This document shows, piece by piece, positions 27,243 through 36,531 of a stretch of 64,000 nucleotides of DNA. A model generated the notes under the pieces. It was not told the origin of the DNA, did no database searches, and was given only the letters and a program-made list of their open reading frames with translations. The DNA lies in the NCBI GenBank assembly GCA_016125405.1, contig WGLW01000008.1, positions 62,001 through 126,000 on the forward strand, in the 5' to 3' direction. This stretch comes from Alphaproteobacteria bacterium (GTDB lineage Bacteria; Pseudomonadota; Alphaproteobacteria; Caulobacterales; Hyphomonadaceae). A program made the translations under genes and the position numbers. Each line of letters opens with the position of its first letter. Within the stretch, counting starts at the first letter, position 1.

Positions 27243-27369
27243 CTTTGTTGTAACTGCCCGGTGAACGCAGGGGAATCGCGCAGGCGAGGCCGCCATCCGT
27301 TCCTCGCCGATGTTCGTCGCAGCATCCGGTCACGCAATATCCTGCCCCCGGATTACGGGCTTGAGCGGA

Positions 27370-27392
27370 CGGACATGGCATGGTCATGTCCG
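27370..27392 (+). promoter_or_regulatory. hairpin in the leader of the POT transporter
   Basis: CGGACATG (27370-27377) and CATGTCCG (27385-27392) form a perfect 8-bp stem with a 7-nt loop, 28 bases before the ATG at 27421. GAGAGGAAG lies between hairpin and start. The structure could modulate translation or mark an operator. The rest of the 178-bp gap shows no gene. Confidence 0.4.
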
Positions 27393-27420
27393 CCGAGAGG
27401 AAGCCTTTGCGGGATTTTGC

Positions 27421-29325
27421 ATGAATATCGTCGTGGTGCTGGGGATCCTGATCACTGTTGCGACGGGAATTCCCGTGCTGCTGCAGATGCGCAAGCATCC
27501 CAAGGGAATGCACATCCTGTTCTTTGCAGAAATGTGGGAACGGTTTTCGTTCTACGGGATGCGCGGCCTGCTGATCTTCTACCTGACGCAGCACTTCCTG
27601 TTCGACGATAACTTCGCGCAGTCGCAATACGGTTCATACAACGCGCTCGTTTACCTGCTTCCATTGCTCGGTGGGTTTCTGGCGGATCGCTATCTCGGCA
27701 GCAGCAAGGCGATTGCGTTCGGCGCCATCCTGCTTGTTGCCGGACATTTCATGATGGGCGTCGAAGGGCCGCCGGCAAAGCAGATCATGACCGTCAACGG
27801 CGCCAGCTACACATTCACGGCAACCGGCACGCAGGGCGCCCGCCGGGTGTTCCTTCCGATTGGCGACACCAAATGCGCCTTCAATCCCCCGCCCGAAGAG
27901 CTGAGTCCAGGAGAATGTTCCTTCAAGGCGAACAGCGCCGGCGATCTTGTTTTCACCAACATGCCGGGGTCCTCGTCGCTTCCTGCGCAAATCGCAAAAG
28001 GCGACTACGAACTCACCGTTGGAAAGCGCAGCGACCTGTTCGTGGGCATCTTCTATTTTGCGCTGTCGCTGATTGTGATGGGCGTCGGCTATCTCAAGGC
28101 CAACATCTCCTCAATTGTCGGGCAGCTCTATGAGCAAGGCGATCCGCGGCGCGACCCCGGGTTCACCCTCTATTATTTCGGCATCAACCTTGGGGCCTTC
28201 TGGGCCTCGGTCCTGTGCGGTCTTGTGGGTCAGACGATCGGCTGGTGGGCCGGGTTTGGTCTCGCAGGGGTCGGCATGGCGTTCGGCTGGCTTGTCTTCG
28301 TTCGCGGCCGTTTCATGTTCTTCACGCCCGGCGAGAAACAGCTGCCCGATGAGGTGGGGGCGCCGCCCAATCCGGCCCAGCTCAAGAAGAAAGTACTTGG
28401 GCCGATCAACCTCGAACATTCGCTGTATCTATTGGCCGTTCCGGGGCTGGCTGTCGTGTGGTGGCTGCTGCAGCGGCCGGAGGTGACCGGCTGGACCCTG
28501 CTGGCGGGTCTGATCATTTTTGGCGGCTATCTGATCTACTTCATGGCGACGAAGTGCAGCATGAAGGAGACGATGGAGTTGATCCTGGCGTTGGTGCTGA
28601 TCGTGATGTCGGTCGTGTTCTGGTCGCTGTTCGAACAGGCCGGCTCGTCGATGAATCAGTTCGCCGAGCGCAACACGCAATTGCCTAGCACCGGTTTCTT
28701 CACCGTGACGGCGGCTCAGACCCAGAGCTTCAACGCCGGATTTATCCTGCTGTTTGCGCCTGTCTTTGCAGCGCTCTGGGTTTGGCTAGGCAAGCGACGC
28801 ATCGATCCCAACACGCCATTGAAGTTCGGCCTCGCGCTTGTCCAGGTCGGGCTTGGCTTCTGGCTGCTTGTCTGGGGCATGAGTTTCCATGACGACGCCT
28901 ATCGCGTGCCGATGGTGTTCCTTGCCGGCGCCTATCTGCTGCACACGACTGGTGAGTTGTGCCTGTCGCCAGTCGGTCTCTCGATGATCACCAAACTATC
29001 ACCGATGGCGGTGGTGAGCTTCATGATGGCGGGCTGGTTCCTGTCCTCGGCGTTCGCCCAGTATGTCGCCGGCATCCTCGCGCAGTTTACGGCGTCTGAC
29101 ACCGTGGCGGGGCAGGTCCTCGATCCGGCCAAATCGCTTGAGACCTATGGCGGTGTCTTCTGGAATATCGGGATGGTGTCGATCGTCCTGGGCATCGTTT
29201 TGAGCGCGGTCAGTTTCTGGCTGAAGCGACTGGGACACGGCAAGGCCGGCGATCTGCAGCGAACCGGTATCGAAGGTGGCGGCCCAACGATCGAAATGCC
29301 CACGGAGGAAGCCAACAAGGCCTGA
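27421..29325 (+). CDS. proton-dependent oligopeptide transporter (POT/PTR2 family)
   Basis: A 634-residue inner-membrane symporter. The signature FFAEMWERFSFYGMRGLL near residue 38 is the ExxERFxYYG motif of peptide transporters, and the family loop FYFGINLGAF follows after the core helices. It imports di- and tripeptides with protons. Unusual is an insert of about 85 residues (near 116-202) between early helices, containing two cysteines (DTKCAFNPPP and PGECSFKAN) and beta-rich sequence, predicted to be periplasmic. With the exported peptidases encoded at 48-56 kb it fits a peptide-feeding lifestyle. The upstream start at 27310 is rejected because the frame there has no family similarity. 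Confidence 0.93.
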   Translation: MNIVVVLGILITVATGIPVLLQMRKHPKGMHILFFAEMWERFSFYGMRGLLIFYLTQHFLFDDNFAQSQYGSYNALVYLLPLLGGFLADRYLGSSKAIAFGAILLVAGHFMMGVEGPPAKQIMTVNGASYTFTATGTQGARRVFLPIGDTKCAFNPPPEELSPGECSFKANSAGDLVFTNMPGSSSLPAQIAKGDYELTVGKRSDLFVGIFYFALSLIVMGVGYLKANISSIVGQLYEQGDPRRDPGFTLYYFGINLGAFWASVLCGLVGQTIGWWAGFGLAGVGMAFGWLVFVRGRFMFFTPGEKQLPDEVGAPPNPAQLKKKVLGPINLEHSLYLLAVPGLAVVWWLLQRPEVTGWTLLAGLIIFGGYLIYFMATKCSMKETMELILALVLIVMSVVFWSLFEQAGSSMNQFAERNTQLPSTGFFTVTAAQTQSFNAGFILLFAPVFAALWVWLGKRRIDPNTPLKFGLALVQVGLGFWLLVWGMSFHDDAYRVPMVFLAGAYLLHTTGELCLSPVGLSMITKLSPMAVVSFMMAGWFLSSAFAQYVAGILAQFTASDTVAGQVLDPAKSLETYGGVFWNIGMVSIVLGIVLSAVSFWLKRLGHGKAGDLQRTGIEGGGPTIEMPTEEANKA

Positions 29326-29335
29326 TCGGAGAGTG

Positions 29336-29797
29336 TTACTGCGCCGCGTAGGGTTTCGTGGGCAATTTGGCCGCCAACCACCCCGGACCGACGCCCTCAT
29401 GGCCCATCATGCCATCGCCAACATTGGTGACGTTGGTGAAGCCTGCAGCGGCGAGTTTGTCCGCCGCGCGCGTAGAGCGTGTTCCAGACTTGCAGATCAC
29501 GGCGACCGGCTTTGACTTGTCGCCACCGACCTCCGCGAGAACCCGCTCGACGAAATCGGGGCTGCTGATCGGAACGCCATGCGCCATGGCAGGCATTCCG
29601 GTTTCCGCCCACTCCTTCGGCTCTCGGACGTCAAAGAGCGTCACGCCCGTCGACGCGGCCGCAAACGCGGGGCTCGCAACAGTAGGGTAGGTTGCGACGT
29701 TGGATTTCTCCGCCGGTGGATCCGCGACCGAAGGCGATGCGCCGGCCGCCACAAACAAGAGGCCTGAAAGGGCAAGGCCGATTGTGAGCGTCTTCAT
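29336..29797 (-). CDS. exported rhodanese-domain protein
   Basis: A 153-residue protein with a Sec signal (hydrophobic LALSGLLFVAAGA, cleavage near residue 25) and one rhodanese domain. The opening GVTLFDVREPKEWAETGMPA is typical, and the active-site loop is AVICKSGTRSTRAADKL with the catalytic cysteine. It probably handles persulfide sulfur or acts on cysteine oxidation in the periplasm. The ATG follows GGGAGG, which overlaps the end of tldD three bases upstream, so the two genes are co-transcribed. Confidence 0.9.
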   Translation of the reverse strand: MKTLTIGLALSGLLFVAAGASPSVADPPAEKSNVATYPTVASPAFAAASTGVTLFDVREPKEWAETGMPAMAHGVPISSPDFVERVLAEVGGDKSKPVAVICKSGTRSTRAADKLAAAGFTNVTNVGDGMMGHEGVGPGWLAAKLPTKPYAAQ

Positions 29798-29800
29798 GGT

Positions 29801-31219
29801 TTAGCCTCCCGCGCCGCCGACCGTGATGGTGTCGATCTTTAGAGACGGTTGTCCGACGCCCACCGGCACTGACTGGCCGCCCTTGCCGCAGGTGCCGACG
29901 CCATCATCCATTCCGAAGTCGTTGCCAATCATCGAAACCTGGTTGAGCACGGTTGGTCCGTGACCGATCAGCGTTGCGTTTTTCACAGGCGGTCCGACTT
30001 TGCCGTCCTCCACGAGATAGGCCTCGGTGCACTGGAAGACGAACTGGCCGTTGGTGATGTCGACCTGACCACCGCCAAAATCGACGGCCCAGATGCCTTT
30101 CTTTATCGAGCGGACGATTTCTTCGGGGTCCGCCTCGCCGCCAAGCATCATGGTGTTGGTCATGCGGGGCATCGGAGAATGAGCATAGCTTTCGCGGCGG
30201 CCATTGCCGGTCGCGGGCACGCCCATGAGGCGGGAGTTCATCCGGTCCTGCATGTAACCGACAAGGATGCCGTCCTCGATGAGAACGTTGCGCTGTGTCT
30301 GGGTGCCCTCGTCGTCGAAGGACAGGGAGCCGCGACGGTTCATGATTGTGCCGTCATCGACCACTGTGACGCCCTTGGCGGCAACCTGCTGGCCCATCTT
30401 GCCGGAATAGATCGAGGTGCCCTTGCGGTTGAAGTCACCCTCGAGGCCGTGTCCGACCGCCTCGTGCAAGAGAACAGCGGGCCAGCCCGGCCCCAGCGCC
30501 ACTTCCATCTCGCCCGCGGGGGCAGGGACGGACTCAAGGTTGATTTCCGCCTTGCGCAGGGCGCGCATCGCCAGCCCTTTCCAGCGATCCGGTGCGACCC
30601 ATTCGTCGTAGGCGGCGCGGCCGCCGGCCCCGGCCGAGCCCGTTTCCCGACGCCCGTCCTTTTCCATGGTGACGGACACGTTAAGACGCACGAGAGGGCG
30701 TGCGTCGGTCATGCTGGCGCCGCCGGCGCGGATAATCTCAACCGCCGTTTGCGAGCCGGCCAGCGAGACGGACACCTGGACGACGCGGGGGTCCTTCGCC
30801 CGGCACCAGGCGTCGATCTCGGCCATCAGGTTGGTCTTCGACAAGAAGTCCAGCGATTCAGTGGGATCGACGTCGGCATAGAGGCGGCGATTGGTCGGGG
30901 TAGGCCCGAGCGCCAGCTTGCCGCCATGGCCTCGCTTTGCCGCCGCCGCCGCCGCCCCGGCCCTGCGAAGGGCGCCCTCAGAGACTTCGCTGGCGTGGGC
31001 GTATCCGGTGGTTTCGCCGGAGACCACACGCAAGCCGAAACCCTGACCACTGTCGTAAGAGGCTGACTTCAACCGCCCGTCATCGAACATGAAGCTCTCG
31101 GAGCGGACCGATTCGAGATAGATTTCGCCGTCGTCGGCTCCGGAGACGGCCTCATCGAGGATCTTGCTGGCCGTTTCGAGGCCCGGTCCCATCTCGTTGA
31201 TCAGGCTGTCGCCTTTCAT
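29801..31219 (-). CDS. tldD: metalloprotease TldD
   Basis: A 472-residue catalytic subunit of the TldD-TldE protease. The zinc motif HExxxH is present as LLHEAVGHGLEGDF near residue 250, followed by RKGTSIYSGKMGQQVAAKG. Further family segments are the N-terminal SESFMFDDGRLKSASYDSG and the C-terminal GVGTCGKGGQSVPVGVGQP. It would assemble with PmbA (582-1919) and degrade unfolded or modified peptides in the cytosol. Position immediately upstream of a cytochrome oxidase cluster, with a TPR gene between, recurs in alphaproteobacteria. Confidence 0.96.
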   Translation of the reverse strand: MKGDSLINEMGPGLETASKILDEAVSGADDGEIYLESVRSESFMFDDGRLKSASYDSGQGFGLRVVSGETTGYAHASEVSEGALRRAGAAAAAAKRGHGGKLALGPTPTNRRLYADVDPTESLDFLSKTNLMAEIDAWCRAKDPRVVQVSVSLAGSQTAVEIIRAGGASMTDARPLVRLNVSVTMEKDGRRETGSAGAGGRAAYDEWVAPDRWKGLAMRALRKAEINLESVPAPAGEMEVALGPGWPAVLLHEAVGHGLEGDFNRKGTSIYSGKMGQQVAAKGVTVVDDGTIMNRRGSLSFDDEGTQTQRNVLIEDGILVGYMQDRMNSRLMGVPATGNGRRESYAHSPMPRMTNTMMLGGEADPEEIVRSIKKGIWAVDFGGGQVDITNGQFVFQCTEAYLVEDGKVGPPVKNATLIGHGPTVLNQVSMIGNDFGMDDGVGTCGKGGQSVPVGVGQPSLKIDTITVGGAGG

Positions 31220-31323
31220 GCCAAGCTCCGCTGCAAGGTTTGGCGCCGCCGGAAGCAGCGCCTGGTCTTTGACCTAGATAGGCCGTGAACCACCGATTTG
31301 ACAGCGGAAGCCGGACAGATCGC

Positions 31324-31908
31324 TCAGCTGTCGCTGTCGGGCGCCTTTTCGACCGTGAAGCGTTCAAGCTGCTTGGCGGCCTGTACGAAGGTGGGCTGGA
31401 GATCGAGCGCGGCCTTGTAGTCATAATAGGCTGCCGTAACGTTGCCCTTGTGTTCCCAGATCAGCCCCCGGTTATATAGGCCCACGGCGCGCGCCTCCGG
31501 CGAATCGGTCTTGATGCCCTCGTTGAGCGCTTCCATGGCCTCGTCGTAGCGTTTCAGGCCGTACAGCGCCGCGCCGATGTTCACTTTGGCCTCGAGGAGC
31601 TTGGGCTGGAGTCGCAGGCCTTCCTGGTAATCCCACATGGCCCGCTCGTAGTTGCCCTGCCGCATGAGCAGGATTCCGCGATTTACGAAGGTTGCAGCGC
31701 GGTCCTTCCGGCTCAGGCTCTCCTGATCGAGGGCCAGATCGCACAGGCGCATCGATTCCATCACGGGCGCCGAGCCGAATTCGACCGCCTTGTAGCAATC
31801 ACGGGCCATGCCGCCCCCGATCACCATGACCTGCGCGTGGGCCCGGGGCAGGGGCCCGAAACATGCAACGGCGAACACAGAAAAAACCAATCCGTACCGG
31901 GTGTTCAT
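31324..31908 (-). CDS. exported TPR-repeat protein
   Basis: A 194-residue protein with a Sec signal (hydrophobic VFSVFAVACFGPLPRAHA, cleavage near residue 25) and about three tetratricopeptide repeats. Repeats are visible as FVNRGILLMRQGNYERAMWDY, KVNIGAALYGLKRYDEAMEAL and LYNRGLIWEHKGNVTAAYYDY, followed by a short acidic tail. The ATG at 31908 has GGAGG upstream and directly precedes the signal, so the longer 32046 start is rejected. TPR proteins mediate protein contacts; the partner here is unknown. It is divergent from ctaC across a 164-bp region containing a long inverted repeat. Confidence 0.85.
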   Translation of the reverse strand: MNTRYGLVFSVFAVACFGPLPRAHAQVMVIGGGMARDCYKAVEFGSAPVMESMRLCDLALDQESLSRKDRAATFVNRGILLMRQGNYERAMWDYQEGLRLQPKLLEAKVNIGAALYGLKRYDEAMEALNEGIKTDSPEARAVGLYNRGLIWEHKGNVTAAYYDYKAALDLQPTFVQAAKQLERFTVEKAPDSDS

Positions 31909-31976
31909 CTTTCCAATCCTCCGCCGCTCTGGTAGCGACCTGACGCCGTCCACCGGATTCGGTCCTCCTGCGACAC

Positions 31977-32023
31977 TATGCTCCCGGAGGGGCCAAGGCC
32001 GGGTGGTGGATGTCGGGAGCATA
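31977..32023. promoter_or_regulatory. 10-bp-arm inverted repeat upstream of the oxidase operon
   Basis: TATGCTCCCG (31977-31986) and CGGGAGCATA (32014-32023) are perfect inverted copies separated by 27 bp, which also contain GGCC-AA-GGCC. The element sits 49 bp before ctaC and 68 bp before the divergent TPR gene. It could be an operator for a dimeric regulator of aerobic respiration or a leader stem-loop. No T run follows. Confidence 0.6.
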
Positions 32024-32072
32024 TCACGATAAAGCCCCGATTTCACGGTCTGCGCGGAGGATGTAGACGATC

Positions 32073-32960
32073 ATGCGTTTTCGCGGACTGAAGCACTGGG
32101 TGCTGACCTGCGCCGGCATGCTTGGGCTGGCCGCCCTGATCGGAGCCGGCGCTGCTTTCGCCGTTCCGGTGCCGGGCGGTATCGGCTTCCAGCCCGCCGC
32201 CACGGACCTCGCCAAGGAAGTTGATTCCTTCCACGACGAGATCCTGATCATCATCACCGGGATCACGATCTTCGTTACGGCGCTGCTGGTCTGGGTGATG
32301 ATCCGCTACAACAAGCGCGCCAACCCCGTTCCCAAGAAGTTCAGCCACAACACGCTGGTCGAGATTCTCTGGACTGCGCTGCCGGTGCTGATCCTGGTTT
32401 TCATCGCCTACCGGTCGTTTCCGCTTCTCTACGAAGAAGACGTGATGCCGAATGTCGAGGACAGCCAGATCGTCGATATCAAGGTCTACGGGCGTCAGTG
32501 GTTCTGGAGCTACATCTATGGACCCGGCGACGATGCACTGTCCTATGACTCAAACATCATCCCCGCTGACCTGATCGATCCGAGCAAGGGCCAGATCAGG
32601 CAGCTCTCGGTCGACAACCCGATGGTCGCGCCGGCTGGCAAATACGTGCGTCTGACGATCTCGTCGTCTGACGTGATTCACTCCTGGGCGATGCCGCAGT
32701 TCCGCCTCAAGGTGGACGCCGTGCCTGGACGCATCAACCAGCTTTGGTTTAAGACCGACAAACCCGGCGTCTATTATGGCCAGTGTTCGGAGCTTTGTGG
32801 CGCCCGGCACGCGTACATGCCGATCGAACTCCGTATCCTTCCCGACGACCAGTATGAAATCTGGAAACAGAAGTCGACGACGTCTCTGAAGGACGGCCGC
32901 GCCTATCTCGACCAGGTCCAGCCGCTTGGTCCTGCGGCTCAGGTCGCCTCGGCGAAGTAG
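32073..32960 (+). CDS. ctaC: cytochrome c oxidase subunit II
   Basis: A 295-residue subunit II of the aa3-type oxidase. A signal-like N-terminus ending near AFAVPVPG is followed by two membrane helices (about residues 55-80 and 100-120) and a periplasmic cupredoxin domain. The dinuclear CuA site is [16 protein letters not shown] near 235-249, with both cysteines, the Glu, His and Met, and the earlier [12 protein letters not shown] supplies the other histidine. It accepts electrons from cytochrome c. It is the first gene of the oxidase operon and has CGGAGG upstream of its ATG. Confidence 0.98.
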   Translation: MRFRGLKHWVLTCAGMLGLAALIGAGAAFAVPVPGGIGFQPAATDLAKEVDSFHDEILIIITGITIFVTALLVWVMIRYNKRANPVPKKFSHNTLVEILWTALPVLILVFIAYRSFPLLYEEDVMPNVEDSQIVDIKVYGRQWFWSYIYGPGDDALSYDSNIIPADLIDPSKGQIRQLSVDNPMVAPAGKYVRLTISSSDVIHSWAMPQFRLKVDAVPGRINQLWFKTDKPGVYYGQCSELCGARHAYMPIELRILPDDQYEIWKQKSTTSLKDGRAYLDQVQPLGPAAQVASAK

Positions 32961-32982
32961 AAATCAGGGAGACGAAAGTCCG

Positions 32983-34644
32983 ATGTCGACCGATACAGCC
33001 CACGCCGCAGACGACCACGGCCACGAGCACGCGCATCACGATCCGAAATGGTACAGCCCGTCGCGCTGGCTGTTTTCGACGAACCACAAGGATATCGGGA
33101 CGCTCTACCTTATCTTTGCGCTCTGCGCCGGCACGGTGGGGTTCATTTTCTCCGGCATCATGCGCGTCGAGCTGATGCATCCGGGACTGCAGCTGTTTGA
33201 CGGCAAAGCGTTCGGCGGCTTCTTCGGAAACGAGGACAACTACAACGTCATCACCACGATGCACGGCCTGATCATGATCTTCTTCATGGTCATGCCGGCC
33301 CTGATCGGTGGTTTCGGCAACTGGTTCGTGCCGCTGATGATCGGCGCGCCGGACATGGCCATGCCGCGGATGAACAACATTTCGTTCTGGCTGATGCCTG
33401 CTTCCTTCTTCCTGCTCATCCTGTCGATGTTCATGCCTGCACAGGCCACCGGCACGGGAACCGGCTTCGGCGGAGGGTGGGTGATGTATCCGCCGCTTTC
33501 GAGCACGGTGGGCCATAGCGGCATCGCGATGGACCTCGTGATCTTCTCGCTTCACATTGCGGGTATCTCCTCGATCCTTGGCGCCATCAACTTCATCGTC
33601 ACGATCCTCAACATGCGCGCTCCGGGCATGACGCTGCACAAGATGCCGCTGTTCGCCTGGTCGGTTCTCGTCACGGCGTTCCTGCTGGTGCTGGCGCTGC
33701 CGGTTCTTGCTGGCGCGCTGACGATGCTTCTGACTGACCGCAACTTCGGATCGAAGTTCTTTGTTCCCGCCGGCGGCGGCGACCCGATCATGTTCCAGCA
33801 CCTCTTCTGGTTCTTCGGGCACCCTGAAGTCTACATCATGATCCTGCCGGGCTTCGGCATCATCAGCCACGTGATCTCGACATTCTCGAAGAAGCCGGTG
33901 TTCGGCTATCTCGGCATGGCCTACGCCATGGTCGCGATCGGCTTCATCGGCTTCATCGTGTGGGCGCACCACATGTACACGGTCGGCATGAACGTGAACC
34001 TGAAGGCCTACTTCGTCGCGGCGACGATGATCATCGCGGTGCCGACAGGCATCAAGATATTCAGCTGGATCGCGACGATGTGGGGCGGTTCAATCGAGTT
34101 CAAGGTGCCGATGCTCTGGGCCATCGGCTTCATCTTCCTGTTTACCGTGGGCGGCGTTACCGGCGTGGTTCTGGCCAATGCCGGCGTCGACCACGCGCTG
34201 CACGATACCTACTACGTGGTGGCGCACTTCCACTACGTGCTGTCGCTGGGCGCTGTGTTCACGTTGTTCTGCGGCTGGTACTACTGGTTCGAAAAAATGT
34301 GGGGCGTGAAGTACAACGGCTTCCTCGGCGGCCTGCACTTCTGGCTGACCTTTATCGGCTCCAACGTGATCTTCTTCCCGCAGCACTTCCTGGGGCTTCA
34401 GGGCATGCCGCGGCGATACGTCGATTACACGCCGGCCTTCGAGCACTGGCACACGATCTCGACCTACGGCTACATGATCGTCGCCGCAGGCATGGTCATA
34501 TTCTTCATCAGCCTTGCCGAGGCGGCCATTCGTCGCCGGAAAGCGGAAGCCAATCCGTGGGGAGAGGGCGCCACGACACTGGAGTGGACGCTGTCCTCTC
34601 CGCCGCCTTTCCACCAGTACAACGACCTTCCGCGCGTGAGGTAG
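32983..34644 (+). CDS. ctaD: cytochrome c oxidase subunit I
   Basis: A 553-residue catalytic subunit with twelve transmembrane helices that carries heme a, heme a3 and CuB. Ligand motifs are present: MHGLIMIFF for low-spin heme, [18 protein letters not shown] with the CuB histidine and the cross-linked Tyr, WAHHMYTVG with the His pair, and [10 protein letters not shown] with the heme a3 and heme a histidines. The [15 protein letters not shown] start of helix I is standard. The N-terminus is histidine-rich (HGHEHAHH). ATG at 32983 follows CAGGGAGA, 22 bp after ctaC; the in-frame 32926 start lies in ctaC. Confidence 0.99.
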   Translation: MSTDTAHAADDHGHEHAHHDPKWYSPSRWLFSTNHKDIGTLYLIFALCAGTVGFIFSGIMRVELMHPGLQLFDGKAFGGFFGNEDNYNVITTMHGLIMIFFMVMPALIGGFGNWFVPLMIGAPDMAMPRMNNISFWLMPASFFLLILSMFMPAQATGTGTGFGGGWVMYPPLSSTVGHSGIAMDLVIFSLHIAGISSILGAINFIVTILNMRAPGMTLHKMPLFAWSVLVTAFLLVLALPVLAGALTMLLTDRNFGSKFFVPAGGGDPIMFQHLFWFFGHPEVYIMILPGFGIISHVISTFSKKPVFGYLGMAYAMVAIGFIGFIVWAHHMYTVGMNVNLKAYFVAATMIIAVPTGIKIFSWIATMWGGSIEFKVPMLWAIGFIFLFTVGGVTGVVLANAGVDHALHDTYYVVAHFHYVLSLGAVFTLFCGWYYWFEKMWGVKYNGFLGGLHFWLTFIGSNVIFFPQHFLGLQGMPRRYVDYTPAFEHWHTISTYGYMIVAAGMVIFFISLAEAAIRRRKAEANPWGEGATTLEWTLSSPPPFHQYNDLPRVR

Positions 34645-34699
34645 GCGGCGAACGCCGCACGTCGAAACCCCCGGGGTCGGGGGAGACGGACAGGAGCAG

Positions 34700-35647
34700 A
34701 TGTCTGAGTTGGTGACAGTTTCACGGATCCAGGCGGGGGCTTCGGCCTCCGCCATGGATTATGTCCGGCTGATGAAGCCGCGCGTGATGTCGCTCGTCGT
34801 CTTCACAGCGCTGGTCGGCCTTGTCGCCGCTCCGGGACACATGGAGCCGCTGACGGCGGCGGCGTCGATTCTTGCGCTGGCCCTCGGCTCCGGCGCGGCG
34901 GGCGCGCTCAACATGTGGTACGACGCCGACATAGATGCGGTCATGGCGCGCACGGTCTCACGCCCCGTTCCGGCCGGAGTGATCGCGCCATCCGATGCGC
35001 TGGCGTTCGGCCTGATCATGTCGGCGATATCGGTCACCTTGATGGCTCTCGCCGCAACGCCGTTGGCCGCAGCGCTGCTGGCGTTTTCGATTTTTTTCTA
35101 TGCCGTTGTTTATACGATGTGGCTCAAGCGTTCGACGGCGCAGAACATCGTTATTGGCGGCGCCGCCGGAGCATTTCCGCCGGTCATCGGTTGGGCCGCC
35201 GCAACCGGCCATGCACCGCTGGATGCGTGGCTCATGTTCGGTCTGATCTTTCTCTGGACGCCTCCGCACTTCTGGGCGCTGTCGCTCTGGACGTCGAAAG
35301 AATACGAGCGTGCCGGCGTGCCCATGCTTCCTGTTACGCGCGGCGCGGCTGAGACGCGTCGGCAGATACTGGTTTACACGCTGATTTCCGTGGTGTTCGG
35401 ACTGACGCCGGTGGCGACGGGTCTTGGCGGCGCGCTCTACATGGGCGTGGCTGTTCTGGGCGGCGGCGTGTTCCTGTGGGCCGCTCTTCGCGTTTTCGCC
35501 AGCCGCGCCGGGGAACCAGAAGGCCGGGCGGATATCGGCCGCGCCAAGGCTATGTTCGGCATATCGATACTGTATCTGTTCGCGCTTTTCGCTGCATTGC
35601 TGCTTGAGCGGGCTTTGCCCCTTTATCTGGCGGTGGGAGGCCAATGA
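34700..35647 (+). CDS. ctaB: protoheme IX farnesyltransferase (heme O synthase)
   Basis: A 315-residue UbiA-superfamily membrane enzyme that farnesylates heme b to heme o, the precursor of the heme a of this oxidase. The aspartate motif appears as [20 protein letters not shown] and the second conserved stretch as [19 protein letters not shown] followed by PPVIGWAA. About nine hydrophobic helices are visible. CAGGAGC precedes the ATG. It overlaps the next small gene by ATGA, so the assembly genes are translationally linked. Confidence 0.97.
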   Translation: MSELVTVSRIQAGASASAMDYVRLMKPRVMSLVVFTALVGLVAAPGHMEPLTAAASILALALGSGAAGALNMWYDADIDAVMARTVSRPVPAGVIAPSDALAFGLIMSAISVTLMALAATPLAAALLAFSIFFYAVVYTMWLKRSTAQNIVIGGAAGAFPPVIGWAAATGHAPLDAWLMFGLIFLWTPPHFWALSLWTSKEYERAGVPMLPVTRGAAETRRQILVYTLISVVFGLTPVATGLGGALYMGVAVLGGGVFLWAALRVFASRAGEPEGRADIGRAKAMFGISILYLFALFAALLLERALPLYLAVGGQ

Positions 35648-35898
35648 TGGCTGATCTCAAGTCCGCTAGCGCGATGGACGCCGGGAAGTCGCCTTCCACC
35701 AGCGAGACAGCAAAGAATCCGTTCGTCGCCCGGGAGGCGGTCTACACCGGGGAGCGGGTGGTGCTGACGGAGCAACAGCAGGCTGCGCGCAAACGCCGGA
35801 GCCTCTGGCTCGTTCTCGCCCTCTTGTCTTTCGTCATTCTGGTGTTCGTGATCACGATCACGCGTCTGGGCGCAAATGCATTGGCGACGGGCCTATGA
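35644..35898 (+). CDS. small single-helix protein of the oxidase operon (CoxF-like)
   Basis: An 84-residue protein with a hydrophilic N-terminal half and one C-terminal membrane helix (about residues 52-74, [19 protein letters not shown]). [20 protein letters not shown] lies in the soluble part. Small proteins of this layout are encoded between ctaB and ctaG in many alphaproteobacteria and are sometimes called CoxF; their role in oxidase assembly is presumed from position. It overlaps ctaB by ATGA (a second ATG follows at once) and ctaG by ATGA. Confidence 0.82.
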   Translation: MMADLKSASAMDAGKSPSTSETAKNPFVAREAVYTGERVVLTEQQQAARKRRSLWLVLALLSFVILVFVITITRLGANALATGL

Positions 35899-36461
35899 AG
35901 ATAGGGGCTCGCCTGACTGCTCTCATTGCCTTCGGGGCCTCCGCAGGCATGCTGACACTGACCTTTGCGGCAAAGCCGCTCTACACGACGTTTTGTCATG
36001 TAACCGGCTTCGGCGGGACGACCCGAACCGCCACACACGCCCCTTCGCGTGTGCTGGACCGGGTCGTGCGCGTGCGTTTCGATTCGAATGTCGGCGCCGA
36101 TGCGCCGCTCGTGTTCAAGCCAGAGCAGGAGTACATCGACGCCAAGCTCGGCCAGACCGTGATGGCGTTCTTCACAATCACCAACACGTCGAAGGAGCCG
36201 GTGAGGGCGATCGCCGCGTATAACGTCGCGCCCTACAAGGTCGGTGTTTACTTCAACAAGCTTGAATGTTTCTGCTTTCACGAGCGAACCTATCAACCCG
36301 GCGTGACCGAGCGACTTCCGGTCATCTTTTACGTGGCCCCGGAAATGGCGAAGGATCCCTTCGCGACCGACGTTAAGGGAATCACGCTGTCATATACCTA
36401 CTATCGCGCTCAGGATTTCAAACCGACGGCGCAGCTTGAGCAGTCGACCTCGGTCAATTAG
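35895..36461 (+). CDS. ctaG: cytochrome c oxidase assembly protein CtaG/Cox11
   Basis: A 188-residue copper chaperone that inserts CuB into subunit I. An N-terminal membrane anchor (about residues 8-28) carries a periplasmic immunoglobulin-like domain. The copper motif is FNKLECFCFHERTYQPG, with the essential CFCF cysteines, and TTFCHVTGFGGTT near the anchor supplies the third conserved cysteine. The C-terminus DVKGITLSYTYYRA is typical. The gene overlaps the CoxF-like gene by four bases and precedes ctaE by 70 bp. Confidence 0.97.
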   Translation: MKIGARLTALIAFGASAGMLTLTFAAKPLYTTFCHVTGFGGTTRTATHAPSRVLDRVVRVRFDSNVGADAPLVFKPEQEYIDAKLGQTVMAFFTITNTSKEPVRAIAAYNVAPYKVGVYFNKLECFCFHERTYQPGVTERLPVIFYVAPEMAKDPFATDVKGITLSYTYYRAQDFKPTAQLEQSTSVN

Positions 36462-36531
36462 ACCGCGGCGGGAACATTAGACCGGAACGGCTGACCGTCA
36501 GGTTTGCCGACGCCAACCAAAGGGCTGACAC

